Assembly (NCBI RefSeq): GCF_020497125.1
Contig: NC_059072.1
Location: 73,787,697-73,851,696 of the forward strand
Reading direction: 5' to 3'
DNA: 64,000 nucleotides
Source: Mauremys mutica
Lineage: Eukaryota > Chordata > Testudines > Geoemydidae
This document shows positions 1-10,800 of this stretch, in pieces. The position numbers and the translations under genes are program-made. The notes below the pieces were generated by a model that made no database searches, was not told the DNA's origin, and saw only the letters and a list, made by a program, of their open reading frames with translations. The first letter of the stretch is position 1; each line of letters opens with the position of its first letter.

Positions 1-389
1 CTGGCAGGGTGGCATTTGGCTCCGGCGGACCTTCCGCAGTTATGCCTGCGGGAGGTCCACCGGAGCCCTGGGACGAGCGGACCTGCTGCAGGCATGACTG
101 CGGAGGGTCCCCTCTTCCCGCGGCTCCGCTTGAGCTCCCGCAGGCATGACTGCGGCGGGTGCGCTGGTCCCGCGGCTTGGATGGACCTCCCGCAGGCATG
201 CCTGTGGATGCTCCACCGGAGTCGCGGAACCACGGGACCGTCCGCAGGCACTTCTGCCCCGGCCGCGGGACTGGGGAAGGGCGGCGTGAGTGGCGCGGCG
301 TGCCGCCCTGCTTGGGGCAGCGGAATTTCTAGAGCCACCCCTGCTTGCGACCCCCTGAGGAGTCCCGACCCCCAGTTTGAGAACCCCTG
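1..389. mobile_element. Nested hAT-type short elements, cut by left edge
   Basis: GC-rich sequence repeating the CTCCCGCAGGCATG style unit ends with AGAGCCACCCCTG at 343, the terminal motif of the CAGGG(C/G)CGGC-type hAT MITEs found elsewhere here. An outer element ends GAGAACCCCTG at 389. The left ends are outside the window, so no target duplication can be checked. The open frame across it is not a gene. Confidence 0.6.
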
Positions 390-990
390 TTTTAAGGCAT
401 TGCTATAGAGAGACAGTAGCCCATCTGTAATTGGGATTGTGTGTGTGTTTCCCCCCCCACCCTATTTACATTTAAAATTTCTGAGGTATGGAAGCTGGAA
501 AAATTAGGAGTAACTCACCACTGGCAAATTGTTAGCATGCTTTTTTGGCACATCATATCTCTAAATCAGTGAGACCTAGAAACTTCAAATTTATTCACAA
601 GTTATTGAATGCCTATTGACCATTTTGGAACTGAATCTTTTACCTGCCTCCATGGCACTCCTGCTTATAAACAAAAGGCATGATCCTGTATGTAATTGAA
701 CTCAGTGGCAGGATTTCTTTTGACTTCAGAGGATGGAGGATTGGCCCCAATTCTGCAAAACTATGAATATACAAGCAGTATTTTTACTTTCATAAGTAGC
801 TCCATTGTGTTTTATAGTGTTACTTATGAGTAAGAGTTTGGGAAAAATAAACTTGTTAAGATAGTATACAAGTTCTTGTGTTACATTCTGGGCACTACAC
901 TGGTGAAAAACTCAAACTTAAACATTTGCTGGAAATGCTGAATAAAAGAAAAATGTTTGTTTGGGAAGTACTCTTTTAATTAAAGTGGAA
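390..990. other. Intergenic, no feature recognised
   Basis: AT-rich unique-looking sequence. It includes CCCCAATTCTGCAAAA near 745, a phrase repeated at 16317 and 63186. No coding signal. Confidence 0.5.
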
Positions 991-993
991 TGT

Positions 994-1081
994 GCACACA
1001 CACACACACATACTTTATTGAGTGGGGCTTTAATAAAATACCTTAAAAACTGCCAATTTGGTTTCATCACAGCAACTTGGG

Positions 1082-1125
<44 letters not shown>
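994..1125. repeat. Microsatellites: (CA)n and (CTTT)n
   Basis: A CA run at about 994-1010 and a CTTT tetranucleotide run at 1083-1125. Apparent open frames on both strands here are repeat translation (poly-Lys/Glu or Phe/Leu) and are not genes. Confidence 0.92.
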
Positions 1126-1187
1126 GTCAACAAGACCTGGAGAACGCAGGGAATTGGTAAGTCCAAAACTTCTTATGCGGCAATAAG

Positions 1188-1409
1188 CAATATTTCTGTA
1201 TCATGAGATATTCACTGGTTATGTTACACTATAGGATTTCCTAATAGCTGCACACAACACTGAAATTGTGAAGTAAACAACAGAGACATTTTAGTCAGAG
1301 CTTGCATATGTCACAGTTATTTACTTCACAATTTCAGTGTTGTGTGCAGCTATTAGGAACTCCTACAGTGTAACATAACAAGTGAATAGCTCATGATACA
1401 GAAATATTG
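1188..1409. repeat. Fold-back repeat, ~89-base imperfect arms
   Basis: Left arm 1188-1276 and right arm 1321-1409 are reverse complements with a handful of mismatches, around a 44-base loop. The outer ends read CAATATTTC and GAAATATTG. Probably a palindromic MITE; no clear target duplication. Confidence 0.85.
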
Positions 1410-1526
1410 TACCATATGTGACTGTAGAACCTGAAGATATACCACATAAGGAAATGTGTGTCACGAATTGTCCATGTTTGATAGGGCTACTTATTTTTAT
1501 TTATACCTTGATTGATTTATCTAGCG

Positions 1527-3634
1527 CAGGGGTCAGCAACCTTTCACAAGTGGTGTGCCAAGTCTTTCATTTATTCACTCTAATTTAAGGTTTCACGTGC
1601 CAGTAATACAATTTTAAGGTTTTTAGAAGATGTCTCTCTATATATAATATATAACTAAACTATTGTTGTATGTAAAGTAAATACAGCTTTTAAAATGTTT
1701 AAGAAACTTCATTTAAAATTAAATTAAAATGCAGATCTTATCAGTTTAGTGTGATCTTTGCCCTTGCTTTTCCTTGCTGAGTTTTTCAATGTCTGGCACA
1801 TATTTGGATACTTTAAGCTACACACAGGCTTCTGAGTGATCAGTTGTTAACCGCCTCCGAGAGGGACAGAGGACAGATTTGTGAAAATACCTGTTTACAC
1901 AGGTATGTGGATCCAAATGCTGAAAGCATTGCAAACGCAATTTTCTTTAAACAGATACATTTCACTGGCAGGGATGTCCCGCAGGTCAGAATATAGGCCC
2001 CATGATCTCTGTTGGTAGCTTTAAGTGCACTCCGCAGATCTCCAAACTTTGATGCCCACAATTCTTTTTACGGAATAAGCTGCATTTTGAAATCTTCAGC
2101 ACCCATCCACTGAAATACAGACAAGTCACTTTCGTTGAACTTTTCAGGATTAATTAGAAAAGAAATCATTGGGCCAAATCGCTGGAAATCTTGAAATCTG
2201 TCAGAAAATTCTGATTCCAGTTCTTGTATGTACATTCCAATCTCATTGACACTGACAGTGCAATGTGTCAATAGCTCTTTTATGTGTTGGAAGTAGCGGA
2301 ACGTTGAAGTTTGAATATCCTGAGAAAAAACTGCTAGTTTTACAACAAATCCCTTCCAGGCTTCATAAAGATCCAGAACTGTTTGCCCTGCACCCTGGAG
2401 ATGGAGGTTGAGTTCGTTTAGGTAAGTGGTGATATCAGTTAGAAACATGAGCTTACACAGCCATTTGTCATCATCCAGTTTGTGGTAGTTTTGTCCTTTT
2501 TCCAACAAAAAGGCCTTGATTGCATCAAAACAGTTTATAAAGCACACCAAAACCTTGCCACAACTTAGCCACCGAATGTTGCTGTGAAGTGGAATGTCAT
2601 TATAAGCACTATCCATCTCTTCTAGCAGTGCTTGAAACTGTCTGTGAGTCAAAGCAGATTGAGCAACAAGGATATTCACAATTTGCACCACTATATTCAT
2701 CACATTATTAAGCTCTGAATTGGAAATTTTAGCACACAGGTTTTCTTGATGGATGATACAGTGAAATTTGACTGTTGGGAGGCCAATTTGATCTTCAAGT
2801 AACTTTACAAATCCCTTCTGTTTTCCGACCATGGCACGAGCATGATTTGTTGTCACACAAAATATTTTTCTGATGTCAACTCCTCGTTCTTCAAAATGGT
2901 TTACAAAAGTTTCTGCTATATCTTCCCCCTTTGTGGTGCCATGCAGGGATTTTAGGCAACAAAGTTCCTCTTGGATTTCATCAGAAGCACAATATCTTGC
3001 AACAAATGCCAAACATAGAACGTCGTTTATATCCACGCTCTCATCAACTGCAACACTAAACACTGCTGTGTCTCTTAATGCAGTCGTCCGCTTTTCGTTA
3101 ATGTTTTCTGCCATTTCCCTTACGCATCCCTCAATTGTTCTGGCAGAGACGGGCGGTTCTTCTATTCTAGATACACATATTTATTTGGCAAATCATTGAA
3201 CAAAACCTCCAAATTGCTGAGAAAAACTTTTTATATATTTCCCATCTGTAAACGGATTTCCGTTTTTTGCAATGCCCTGTGCAATCTGAACAATTTTAAG
3301 GTGAGGGTTCTGAGCTGTGCCCCCTCCTGCCCCTGTCTACACCCCACACTGCCCCAGGCTGGGGCCAGTGGGCCACAGCTGGGGGTGGCTGCAGAGCCCC
3401 AAGCCAAGGCCAGACCCCAGGATGGCAAGAGAGCCCCTAGGACTGGTGGCTGGGACCCGGGTCCGGCAGCAGGGCTGGTGGACGGGACCCCGGGTGGCAG
3501 GGCACTGGTGGCTGGGACCCCAGGATGGCAGCAGAGGCCCCAGGACCAGTGTCCAGGACCTGGGCACTGTGAGTGCCACTCAAAATCATCTTGTGTGGTG
3601 CCTTTGGCACGTGTGCCATAGGTTGCTGACCCCG
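1527..3634 (-). mobile_element. hAT DNA transposon with terminal repeats and 8-bp target duplication
   Basis: Terminal repeats CAGGGGTCAGCAACCT at the left and the reverse complement AGGTTGCTGACCCC(G) at the right. Flanking 8-bp duplications are ATCTAGCG (1519-1526) and ATCTAGTG (3635-3642), 7 of 8 identical. It carries a broken transposase on the minus strand and a GC-rich block at 3310-3600. A 309-bp relative at 60717-61025 shares both ends. Confidence 0.88.
1742..3183 (-). pseudogene. hAT-family transposase, broken (Charlie/ZBED-like)
   Basis: The minus strand encodes about 370 residues that look like the catalytic part of a hAT transposase: a DESVDINDVL segment (first catalytic Asp region), KFHCIIHQENLCAK, HSNIRWLSCGKVL and a C-terminal dimerisation segment (FAMLSAFGSTYLCKQVFS). 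In-frame stops occur at 2068-2070, before KELWASKF, and near 3180. A frameshift near 1855 precedes the final LKVSKYVPDIEKL segment, and the N-terminal BED zinc finger is missing. The longest intact stretch is 2068-3114. Similar host genes derived from hAT exist in vertebrates, but the stops and terminal repeats show this is a decayed transposon copy. Confidence 0.85.
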
Positions 3635-3744
3635 ATCTAGTGGTTAGCATATTCAATTTTTGAGTTTATATATTATCCATTATGCAACTAAGACTTAATT
3701 TCAATGGTTTTTTTTAACAGAATTAACTACCATTTAAAAACTTT

Positions 3745-3990
3745 TTATTTTTGGAAGACTGGGGTGCTGGATATCTCAGCACAGGAGGAGATTTTCTTTT
3801 TTAGATCACTGGTTCAAATCCAGCCAAGGCTGCTGGTCATCAAAAGTCATTATTCTCTGATGGGCTTTTCAGTGGCCTTTGTGTTAGGAGTTAGTGGTCC
3901 CAGCCCTACTATTTGTTTATTGATGTTTGCATTGGTAGCCCTGCTAGCAGCCTCAGCAGAGAGGCGAAGAACTGAATAGGAATGGAAAAT
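3745..3990 (+). repeat. Possible tRNA-derived SINE
   Basis: TGGATATCTCAGCAC (A-box like) followed about 40 bases later by GGTTCAAATCC (good B-box) suggests an old polIII-derived SINE. The 3' part is not recognised. Confidence 0.4.
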
Positions 3991-5029
3991 CAGATCCCAG
4001 TTCTGCTCCTTGAAAGGCAATGAGAATTTTGTCAGTGATTTAAATTGGCACTGAATAGGGCCCCAGTTATAATTTCACCTCTAGAGATGATCTCTCTGGC
4101 TTGTAGGTAATATACACTGTCAAGACAATGCAGGAAGCTTGCATCAGTGTTCATGTTGAATCTGTTCTGTGGATAAATGGAATTCCTAAATGATTTCAGT
4201 CTAGTACCCTTCATGACAACTAACTTTATATAAAAAATAATTTTCAAATCTTTTTTATCTTGAATCTCACTAATTGAAAGTATATGGTAGGAGAGTTATT
4301 CTGATTCTCTCTGTTACTGATGATTTTCACAGAAATATACTCTTTGGAAATCTAGAATACATTTTATATAAAAGTATTTCTTAAAAGCAGTTAATGTAAT
4401 ATTTTAAACAGTTTACACCTTTGACATTTGTGGTGTTATACTTAAAACAAAAAAGACCCTCCCCCCAAAAAAACAACAACAGTGTTGGACTGGAGTTATT
4501 TTTATTTCCAAGTAAAGAAAACATAAATAATATCCATTCTGTTTGCTCTCTTGAATTCACAGCAGTCAGAAATGTACTGTATTTCAGATGACTGTAAATC
4601 ATATTACTGATAAGTAATACAATAAATTAACAAAAATGCCAAATTACATTGCAGCTACTAGTAGCGAATGTGAGTCTTAGTGCTAGTTTCCGCACTAGGA
4701 AACAGAATAGTTTCTTGGCACACACATTTAGGTTATAATTCCCTGGCACAGGCTCTAGTCCAGCCTTTTTTTCTTTTCATACCAACATATTAATCCTGCA
4801 CTAATAAAGCATTTAGCCATAAAAGGTTCATTTCCCCTTAGCGGAGAATTTCTACGATTTTGCAGCATATTGGCTAAAATAGAAGTTAACTCTCTTGCAG
4901 TGAGCTGTTTGAAGGTTATGCGAGGGGAGGGGAAGCACCGATCAGCTGATACTCTGTGGAACACGGGGTACCCTGGTCTATGCTGATGCAAAGTTGCGAC
5001 CAGCATCCTGTCAGCGCACTTGGTTCTTC
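3991..5029. other. Intergenic AT-rich sequence, nothing recognised
   Basis: No coding exon, RNA gene or repeat family recognised; short open frames have no domain features. Confidence 0.45.
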
Positions 5030-6010
5030 ACAACCCTGTTCCGCGGCAGTAACATGGGGTAGAGAAGCCAAGCCCAGGGGCAGGGTGCGTCTAAAATGTT
5101 GTGGGGGGGGGGGGGGAGGAATGTGGAACCCTCGTGCAAAGCTTCTTACTCCCCAAAGGGAAAACTCCTCCCTAAATGGGCATTAAAAACCCCTCGGCTT
5201 CCATTCTAGCCCCAGGGCTCCCAGCCCGCACCTGGGAGCCAGCGCTGTTCAGACTCACTAGCGCAGGAGCCAGGCTGGTGAGAGGAAATGGGCAGAGGTG
5301 AGTGGATGGCGCGGGTAGCACCTGTCCGGGCTCGGGCTCCAGACCGGCGCAGCCTGGCACTTGGATGGAGGAGCGGTGGGGGAGGGGGGGGTCCCCCGGT
5401 TGCTCCTTCTTGGGGCAGAAGCGTCCCGTGCTAGAGCAGCTCACTCACCCGCCCCCCCCCCCGGGCACGGCTTGGCTGAGGCTCCCGCCACTCGCCCGCT
5501 CCCCACGTCTCCATGGAGATCTCCCCTCAGCAGCCCAACAAAGGGAAAAGGACCAGAACAAATGGGGAGGGGGGGGAGGAGGAGCGGGACTCTGCGGCCG
5601 GCCCGGCGAGCAGGTGGGTCCCGCCCGCGCCCAGCTCGCTGCGGGCCTGGGCAGCGGCTCCCTCTTGCTGCTCCTCGGAGCTCGGAGCCGGGCTGCCTGT
5701 GAACGGGGCCCAGCCCCGGGGAGCGAAGAGGGCAGGGCCGGGAGCCGCGCCTGTGCCCGGCGCTGCTGGGGCCCGGCCAGCCAGGCTCTTAGTCCTTCCC
5801 CGCCCTCAGCTCCCTGCCAGCTCGGGGCCTCCCCACGTGCCTGGCAGCCTCGCCCAAGTGCAGCTGGTGGAGGAGCCGGGCCCCGGGGCTCAGCGCTGTG
5901 CCCAGCGCCCCCTGCTGCCCAGCCCCGGCCGGCGGGCGTGGAGCGGGGAGCTGGGTAGGGACAGGGCGCCCTGGAGGGTCCCCAGGCTGTTTGGGGGCGG
6001 AGTTTAGACA
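5030..6010. promoter_or_regulatory. CpG-rich block, candidate promoter
   Basis: About 1 kb of high G+C with many CpG dinucleotides, unlike the AT-rich surroundings, and with a 14-15 base G run near 5102. It ends about 1.8 kb before the first coding exon at 7769. Such blocks usually mark vertebrate promoters, so it may hold a noncoding first exon of the FN3/lectin gene or the start of a divergent gene to the left. GC-rich open frames in it are probably chance. No TATA box or coding homology was recognised. Confidence 0.55.
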
Positions 6011-7032
6011 CCCAGTCCCGAGGATGTTTGCAGAGGGCGGAGGGGCTGTAAGAACAGATCTTCTAGTCCCAGTGTCCTTCCTCCGTCCAAACTCCGGGTC
6101 TGCCCCTCAAGGGCTTTAGCATCTCGTCCTACATGAGTCAACGACTGCGACCAGATTCTGCTGCCTTTCCTCAGTGTGAGTAATAGCGGCTGGCGGAGTA
6201 ACACCTTGCCAGGCTGAGGAAAGGCAGGAGAATCCGGCCCTAGCTATTAACTCATGTAGGACCCGCTCCCGAAGGACTGCAGCTGGCCGAGTTGTGTTGG
6301 CAGAGTAAGTTACTGCTAAGGGTGGCAGAATCTGTGCCTGCCCCAGAGTAATAACCTTCATTACACCATCACTGATTGATTTCAGGGACTGCTCCAGTTT
6401 CAAATCATGTATCTACCTAAATGGCTCGTGGACTGGTGCCTGAGTGAAGGTCACTTTTAGGGGGTGAATGTTTTAAAATTCATAGTGTTTGAGAATTGCA
6501 GTAATGAAGGATTGTCTTGCCAAACAGTTTTCATCTTGGTTGCTAAGATTTTGGGCACACTTAAGCTTTTTGATGCTGACACAATGATGATTGCGGAATT
6601 AAATGCTTTTGAATAAGCATGATGGATTAATGTGTGTGAATTCGGAAGCATATTTGCTACATTTTTATAATGGAATTTTCTATTCATACTTGTCTAAATT
6701 ATTAAAGCAATTTCCAGTGAACTATGTACATACACATTTGTGTGTGGGTGTATCATCTCTTGTGATGAACAAGTTATTTCACATTATTTACTGTAATTTT
6801 ATATAGTCATCTAGTAGCTAATTGTATTCATTTTGGTGCTGTTGGACATCTTTGTAAAAACACCCATTAATGTGCACTTTGTATTTGATGATGCATACTT
6901 AAGAGACAAAATATTGCCTATCTTGATAGAATGTGCAGGTGAGTTCAGTGCAGTACTTCTAACAAACAACAGTTTAAAAGTAACTTACAAGAAGTATGCA
7001 TTATGGGCATGATCCAAGCCAGCAAAGTATAT
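6011..7032. other. Sequence between CpG block and first CR1
   Basis: AT content rises steadily after the CpG block. No exon with convincing coding pattern; a noncoding first exon could be hidden here. Confidence 0.4.
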
Positions 7033-7315
7033 ATAAGAACGGCCATACTGAGTCAGACCAAAGGTCTGTCTAGCCCAGTATCCTGTCTGGGTGCTTTAGA
7101 GGGAATGAAAAGAACAGGTAATCATCAGTGATCCATCCTCTATTGCCCCTTCCCAGTTTCTGGCAAAACCAAGGCTAGGGACACCATCCTTGCCAATCCT
7201 GGCTGATAGCCATTGGTGGACCCATCCTCCATGAATTTATCGAGTTCTTTTTTTAACCCTGTTATAGTCTTGGCTTTCACAACATCCTCTGGCAAAGAGT
7301 TCCACTGACTTCACT
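7033..7315 (-). repeat. CR1 LINE 3' fragment (antisense)
   Basis: Begins AAGAACGGCCATACTGAGTC and continues through CAGTTTCTGGCAAAACCAAG to the CTCTGGCAAAGAGTTCCACT phrase. This is the reverse complement of the end of a CR1 element; matching copies are at 10771 and, in sense direction, 59915-60605. Confidence 0.85.
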
Positions 7316-7768
7316 GGGGTTTGGATCAGGCCCTAAATCTGGGGTCAAATCCTGCTTATACATGTAGACTCATTAAAATTACCCTTGTGGGAGTGAAACA
7401 AACCACAGCTGGTCCTGGATGTATCCTATATAATGTCTGGTCCTGTAATCATTATTTAGGCAAAGGATAAACATCATTTTGAAGTTGAGAATTTTGCTGT
7501 GTAAGAAGGAGGAGAATGAGCCAGAGCTCACTGAAGTCTATAAGAGTCTGTCATTGAGTTAATCAGGCTAGAAGAGTCCCATAGTGAAGGAGTGTAAATC
7601 TAGAATAGTATTGAATTTCAGTTATATCAATATAAAGTGTTAACATGCATGTTCATTATCTTAATTTCCTCCTCATTTTATCTTAAAATATTCCAACATA
7701 ATTTTGTTTTGAAGCTGTTAAGATTCAGATACATAATAGATACTGGGATTATAAAACTTTCTTTCCAT

Positions 7769-7822
7769 ATGGACAAAATGAATCTTCTTCTTCTGCTGCT
7801 GCTGTTAGAATATATACTTCAG
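7769..7822 (+). CDS. Exon 1: start codon and signal peptide
   Basis: Encodes 18 residues beginning MDKMN, followed by eight leucines and ending EYILQ: a signal-peptide hydrophobic core. The exon ends CAG before GTAAGAAA, a strong donor, in phase 0. The second Met (codon 4) could also start. Identity as exon 1 is inferred because the next in-frame exon, at 16030, continues as a mature N-terminus and FN3 fold. Confidence 0.7.
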
Positions 7823-10800
7823 GTAAGAAATTTTTTCTTCTCTGATGTTTTAATTGAAGTGTACAAAATTATGGTTACTGGTTAGGCTCTTTTTTTGGTC
7901 ATTCTAACCATCACAATAAATTGTAATGTATAGTAACCACTCTGTGGTTCCAACCCTGCTGCTGTTGAAGTCAATGAAAGTTTACCTTTTAGTTTAGTGG
8001 AAACGTGATTGTGTCCTATGATAGGTAGGTAGGTGGTGAAAATGGAGTGAAAGGACTTGTGCCTAAATCCTTTGTTGTCAGTTTAAAGGCTCCCATTGAC
8101 TTCAGTGGACTTTGGATAAGGCCCTAAATGAGATTCAAAATCTTGAAAATAGTTTTTGGAAAAAGAAGTAGGAGGAAAATTAAACGCTGAAGTCTCTTTT
8201 GTCCTTTATGATCGCATGTTGTGCATGGCAGAATATCTGAATACATTTGTAAATTTGAAGAATTAAGTGATTTTTGGTAGGTTTTCCATTATAATTGATA
8301 TTGTCAGATGCTGTGCTCTATTTTGCATGGTGGCTTCCTACAACTGTAATGAGCAAATAGGCATATCTCCATTATTATAATAATGTATATCTCCTAGAAC
8401 TGGAAGGGACCTTGAAAGGTCATCAAGTCCAGCCCTGTGCCTTCACTAGCAGGGCCAAGTACTGATTTTTGCCCCAGATCCCTAAGTGGCTCCCTCAAGG
8501 ATTGAACTCACAATCCTGGATTTAGCAGGCTAATGCTCAAACCACTGAGCTATCCCTCCCTCCCCTGATCAAAAACAAGAGCAAAAGTTGGAATGGAAAG
8601 CAAATATGAATTGCTTGTTACATTTCAAAGCCGATTTTCTTCTGTTCAGAATGAAGAACTTTCACTACATTATTTTCAGTGTAAAATTCTGCAGTTCTCC
8701 AGCTTGCTGTACAAGTATAATTTTAAAGCCTATTATTCTTTTCCTGATCATATCCAACTTATCAGTGAACCCTATTGTTTATGGCACATATGTCAGTGTA
8801 ATGTGGGTTCCTTGACTCCCAGGAAGAGGCTTGCACTATTCTTGTGAAATGTAAACTATACTTTTGAATGTGAATTATTATTAAGATCTTAGAAGATTTA
8901 CATAGTCATGCTTACTAACTAATAATAATAGTTATTATTATTATTATTATTTATTATTATTATGTCAGTTTGGCATTAGACATAACAAATGACTCTAAAA
9001 CAGCAAACTGAGTACTGTATTCACAAAGGGCAAAGCTATATGGAAAACTTATCCTTTTTATTTTTTGTCAGTTTTTAATACAATGCATGACTTTGCAGTA
9101 TAACATCACATAATACAATCAGAAATTTTAGATTTAGCTTTTATTGTGGAGTAGAATTGTTGCTAGTAGTTCAGGCTATGACTTTTTTGAGCTACATTTT
9201 GGGTTTTTGTTTCTAGTATTCCATTCAAGGTTAATGGAAATATAAACAGGTAAAGTGCTGAAATCTTTAAATAACGCTAACCTGTATTATATCTAATACA
9301 GAGACTGGCAGCTCAGGCCCAAACTCCTTAGAATTTCAGACATATGGTTCAGATTTGTATCTCCAAATACTAAACCATCCCCTGTGTTTTTGGTTCCAGG
9401 CAGTGATTTCCCTACACCCCCCCCGGGGGGGTGTATATCCCCCCTGAATTTTCCCAACACCCCCCCCCCCAGTTTTGTGAGCTAGTTACATACCAATTTA
9501 GTGACTGTTTGGAAATCTGAATTTAAACTGAAACATTAATACACACTTTAAAAGCTTATACAGTATATGATAAAATATGTGTATCTGAAAAAGTATAATA
9601 GATTTGAAAAGTATGAACATAGACTAGCTTCCTTGCTTCCTTATACAGCTGTTTTTTATGATGTCAGTGCATTCATTTCGGTGATGTTGGCCAACCTAAT
9701 AATTTCAAATGATGATTTGTAAGCAAAGTCTAAATGAGTTCTCCCTGACAGCTATTGATGAGCTGGGGGCTAAGGCTTCAGGGCCAGATTATATTTACAT
9801 TCACACCTAATCTACCTAGGTATCCAGCAAACAGACCTGTGTTGTCCAAGTGATAGATTTTGGCTGGGGTTGGGTTACAAACCACTTGAATGTGGGGGGA
9901 AGGAGGGGATGAAATGTTGTTCTTATTGTATGAGTAAAGGGCAGTAGAACTGTATTTAGCCTGTGATGATCTGAAGGCATCTAGAGAGAGGGTGGGGACC
10001 TGTCCCTCTCCACTGTTTAAAGACAGAGCTGATTAGGCTCCATAGATAGTCTTTTGTTCTGTTAAGTGATCGCTTGCATCCGAAGAAGTGGGTATTCACC
10101 CATGAAAGCTCATGCTGCAAAACGTCTGTTAGTCTATAAGGTGCCACAGGATTCTTTGCTGCTACTGCAGCTGAAATCACTGACAATCAGGTCTAAGTGC
10201 TTAGTCCTGTTGTGGGGACAGTGTTCCTGTGGGGACAGTGTTTTTGTGTAAGAGACAGCCCAGACTGCACTAGCAGCGAGGTTCCTGCACTGAGAGCTCA
10301 GCTGAAATCACTGAGAGCTGGGTGGAACCTCAAGAGACCAACTCGCAGAGGTCACAGTGGTAGGTGACAGCAGAAGGTGACTGTGCAGGGCCATTGGCAA
10401 CAGAGTGGTGGAGTGAACGGTGGCACAACGAACAGCCATGGCCAGAGCAAACTGTGCCTTTTTGTCCCCCACCTGGAAGGTGTACTCACGTGAAAGCACC
10501 TCTGAACTCTGAGTCTCCACTGACCAAAGACAACACCAGTGAGTGGAGTGCTGTGGAGGGAAAAGTGAGGGGCACGTTAAATAAACATTTGTTTGTTGGA
10601 CTATATTTTAGTCACTTTGCTCCAGGATGCTAGATTTGTGACTGGGAATGAAAACTTATATAAATATGTTTCCCAGTAGGCCAAGGTTGTTATCTCATAT
10701 TGTTGCTAGCTTGGGAGGTCATTATGTTGGGGAGTTTCTGTACTAAACATTTTTATTATAATTAATTTGTACATAAGAATGGTCATACTGGGTCAGACCA

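Noticed and set aside
16..408. A 130-residue GC-rich open frame at the left edge
   Set aside because: It lies across hAT MITE sequence with repeated CTCCCGCAGG units and transposon ends; no domain.
1083..1125. CRISPR-like or coding tetranucleotide array
   Set aside because: Plain (CTTT)n microsatellite without spacers.
2068..3114. Domesticated hAT-derived host gene
   Set aside because: Terminal repeats and 8-bp duplication are still present, and the frame is broken by stops and lacks its N-terminal part, so a dead transposon is simpler.
5302..6011. Long overlapping open frames on both strands, Pro/Gly/Arg-rich
   Set aside because: Expected by chance in a CpG-rich block; compositions mirror each other on the two strands and no domain or splice context is seen.
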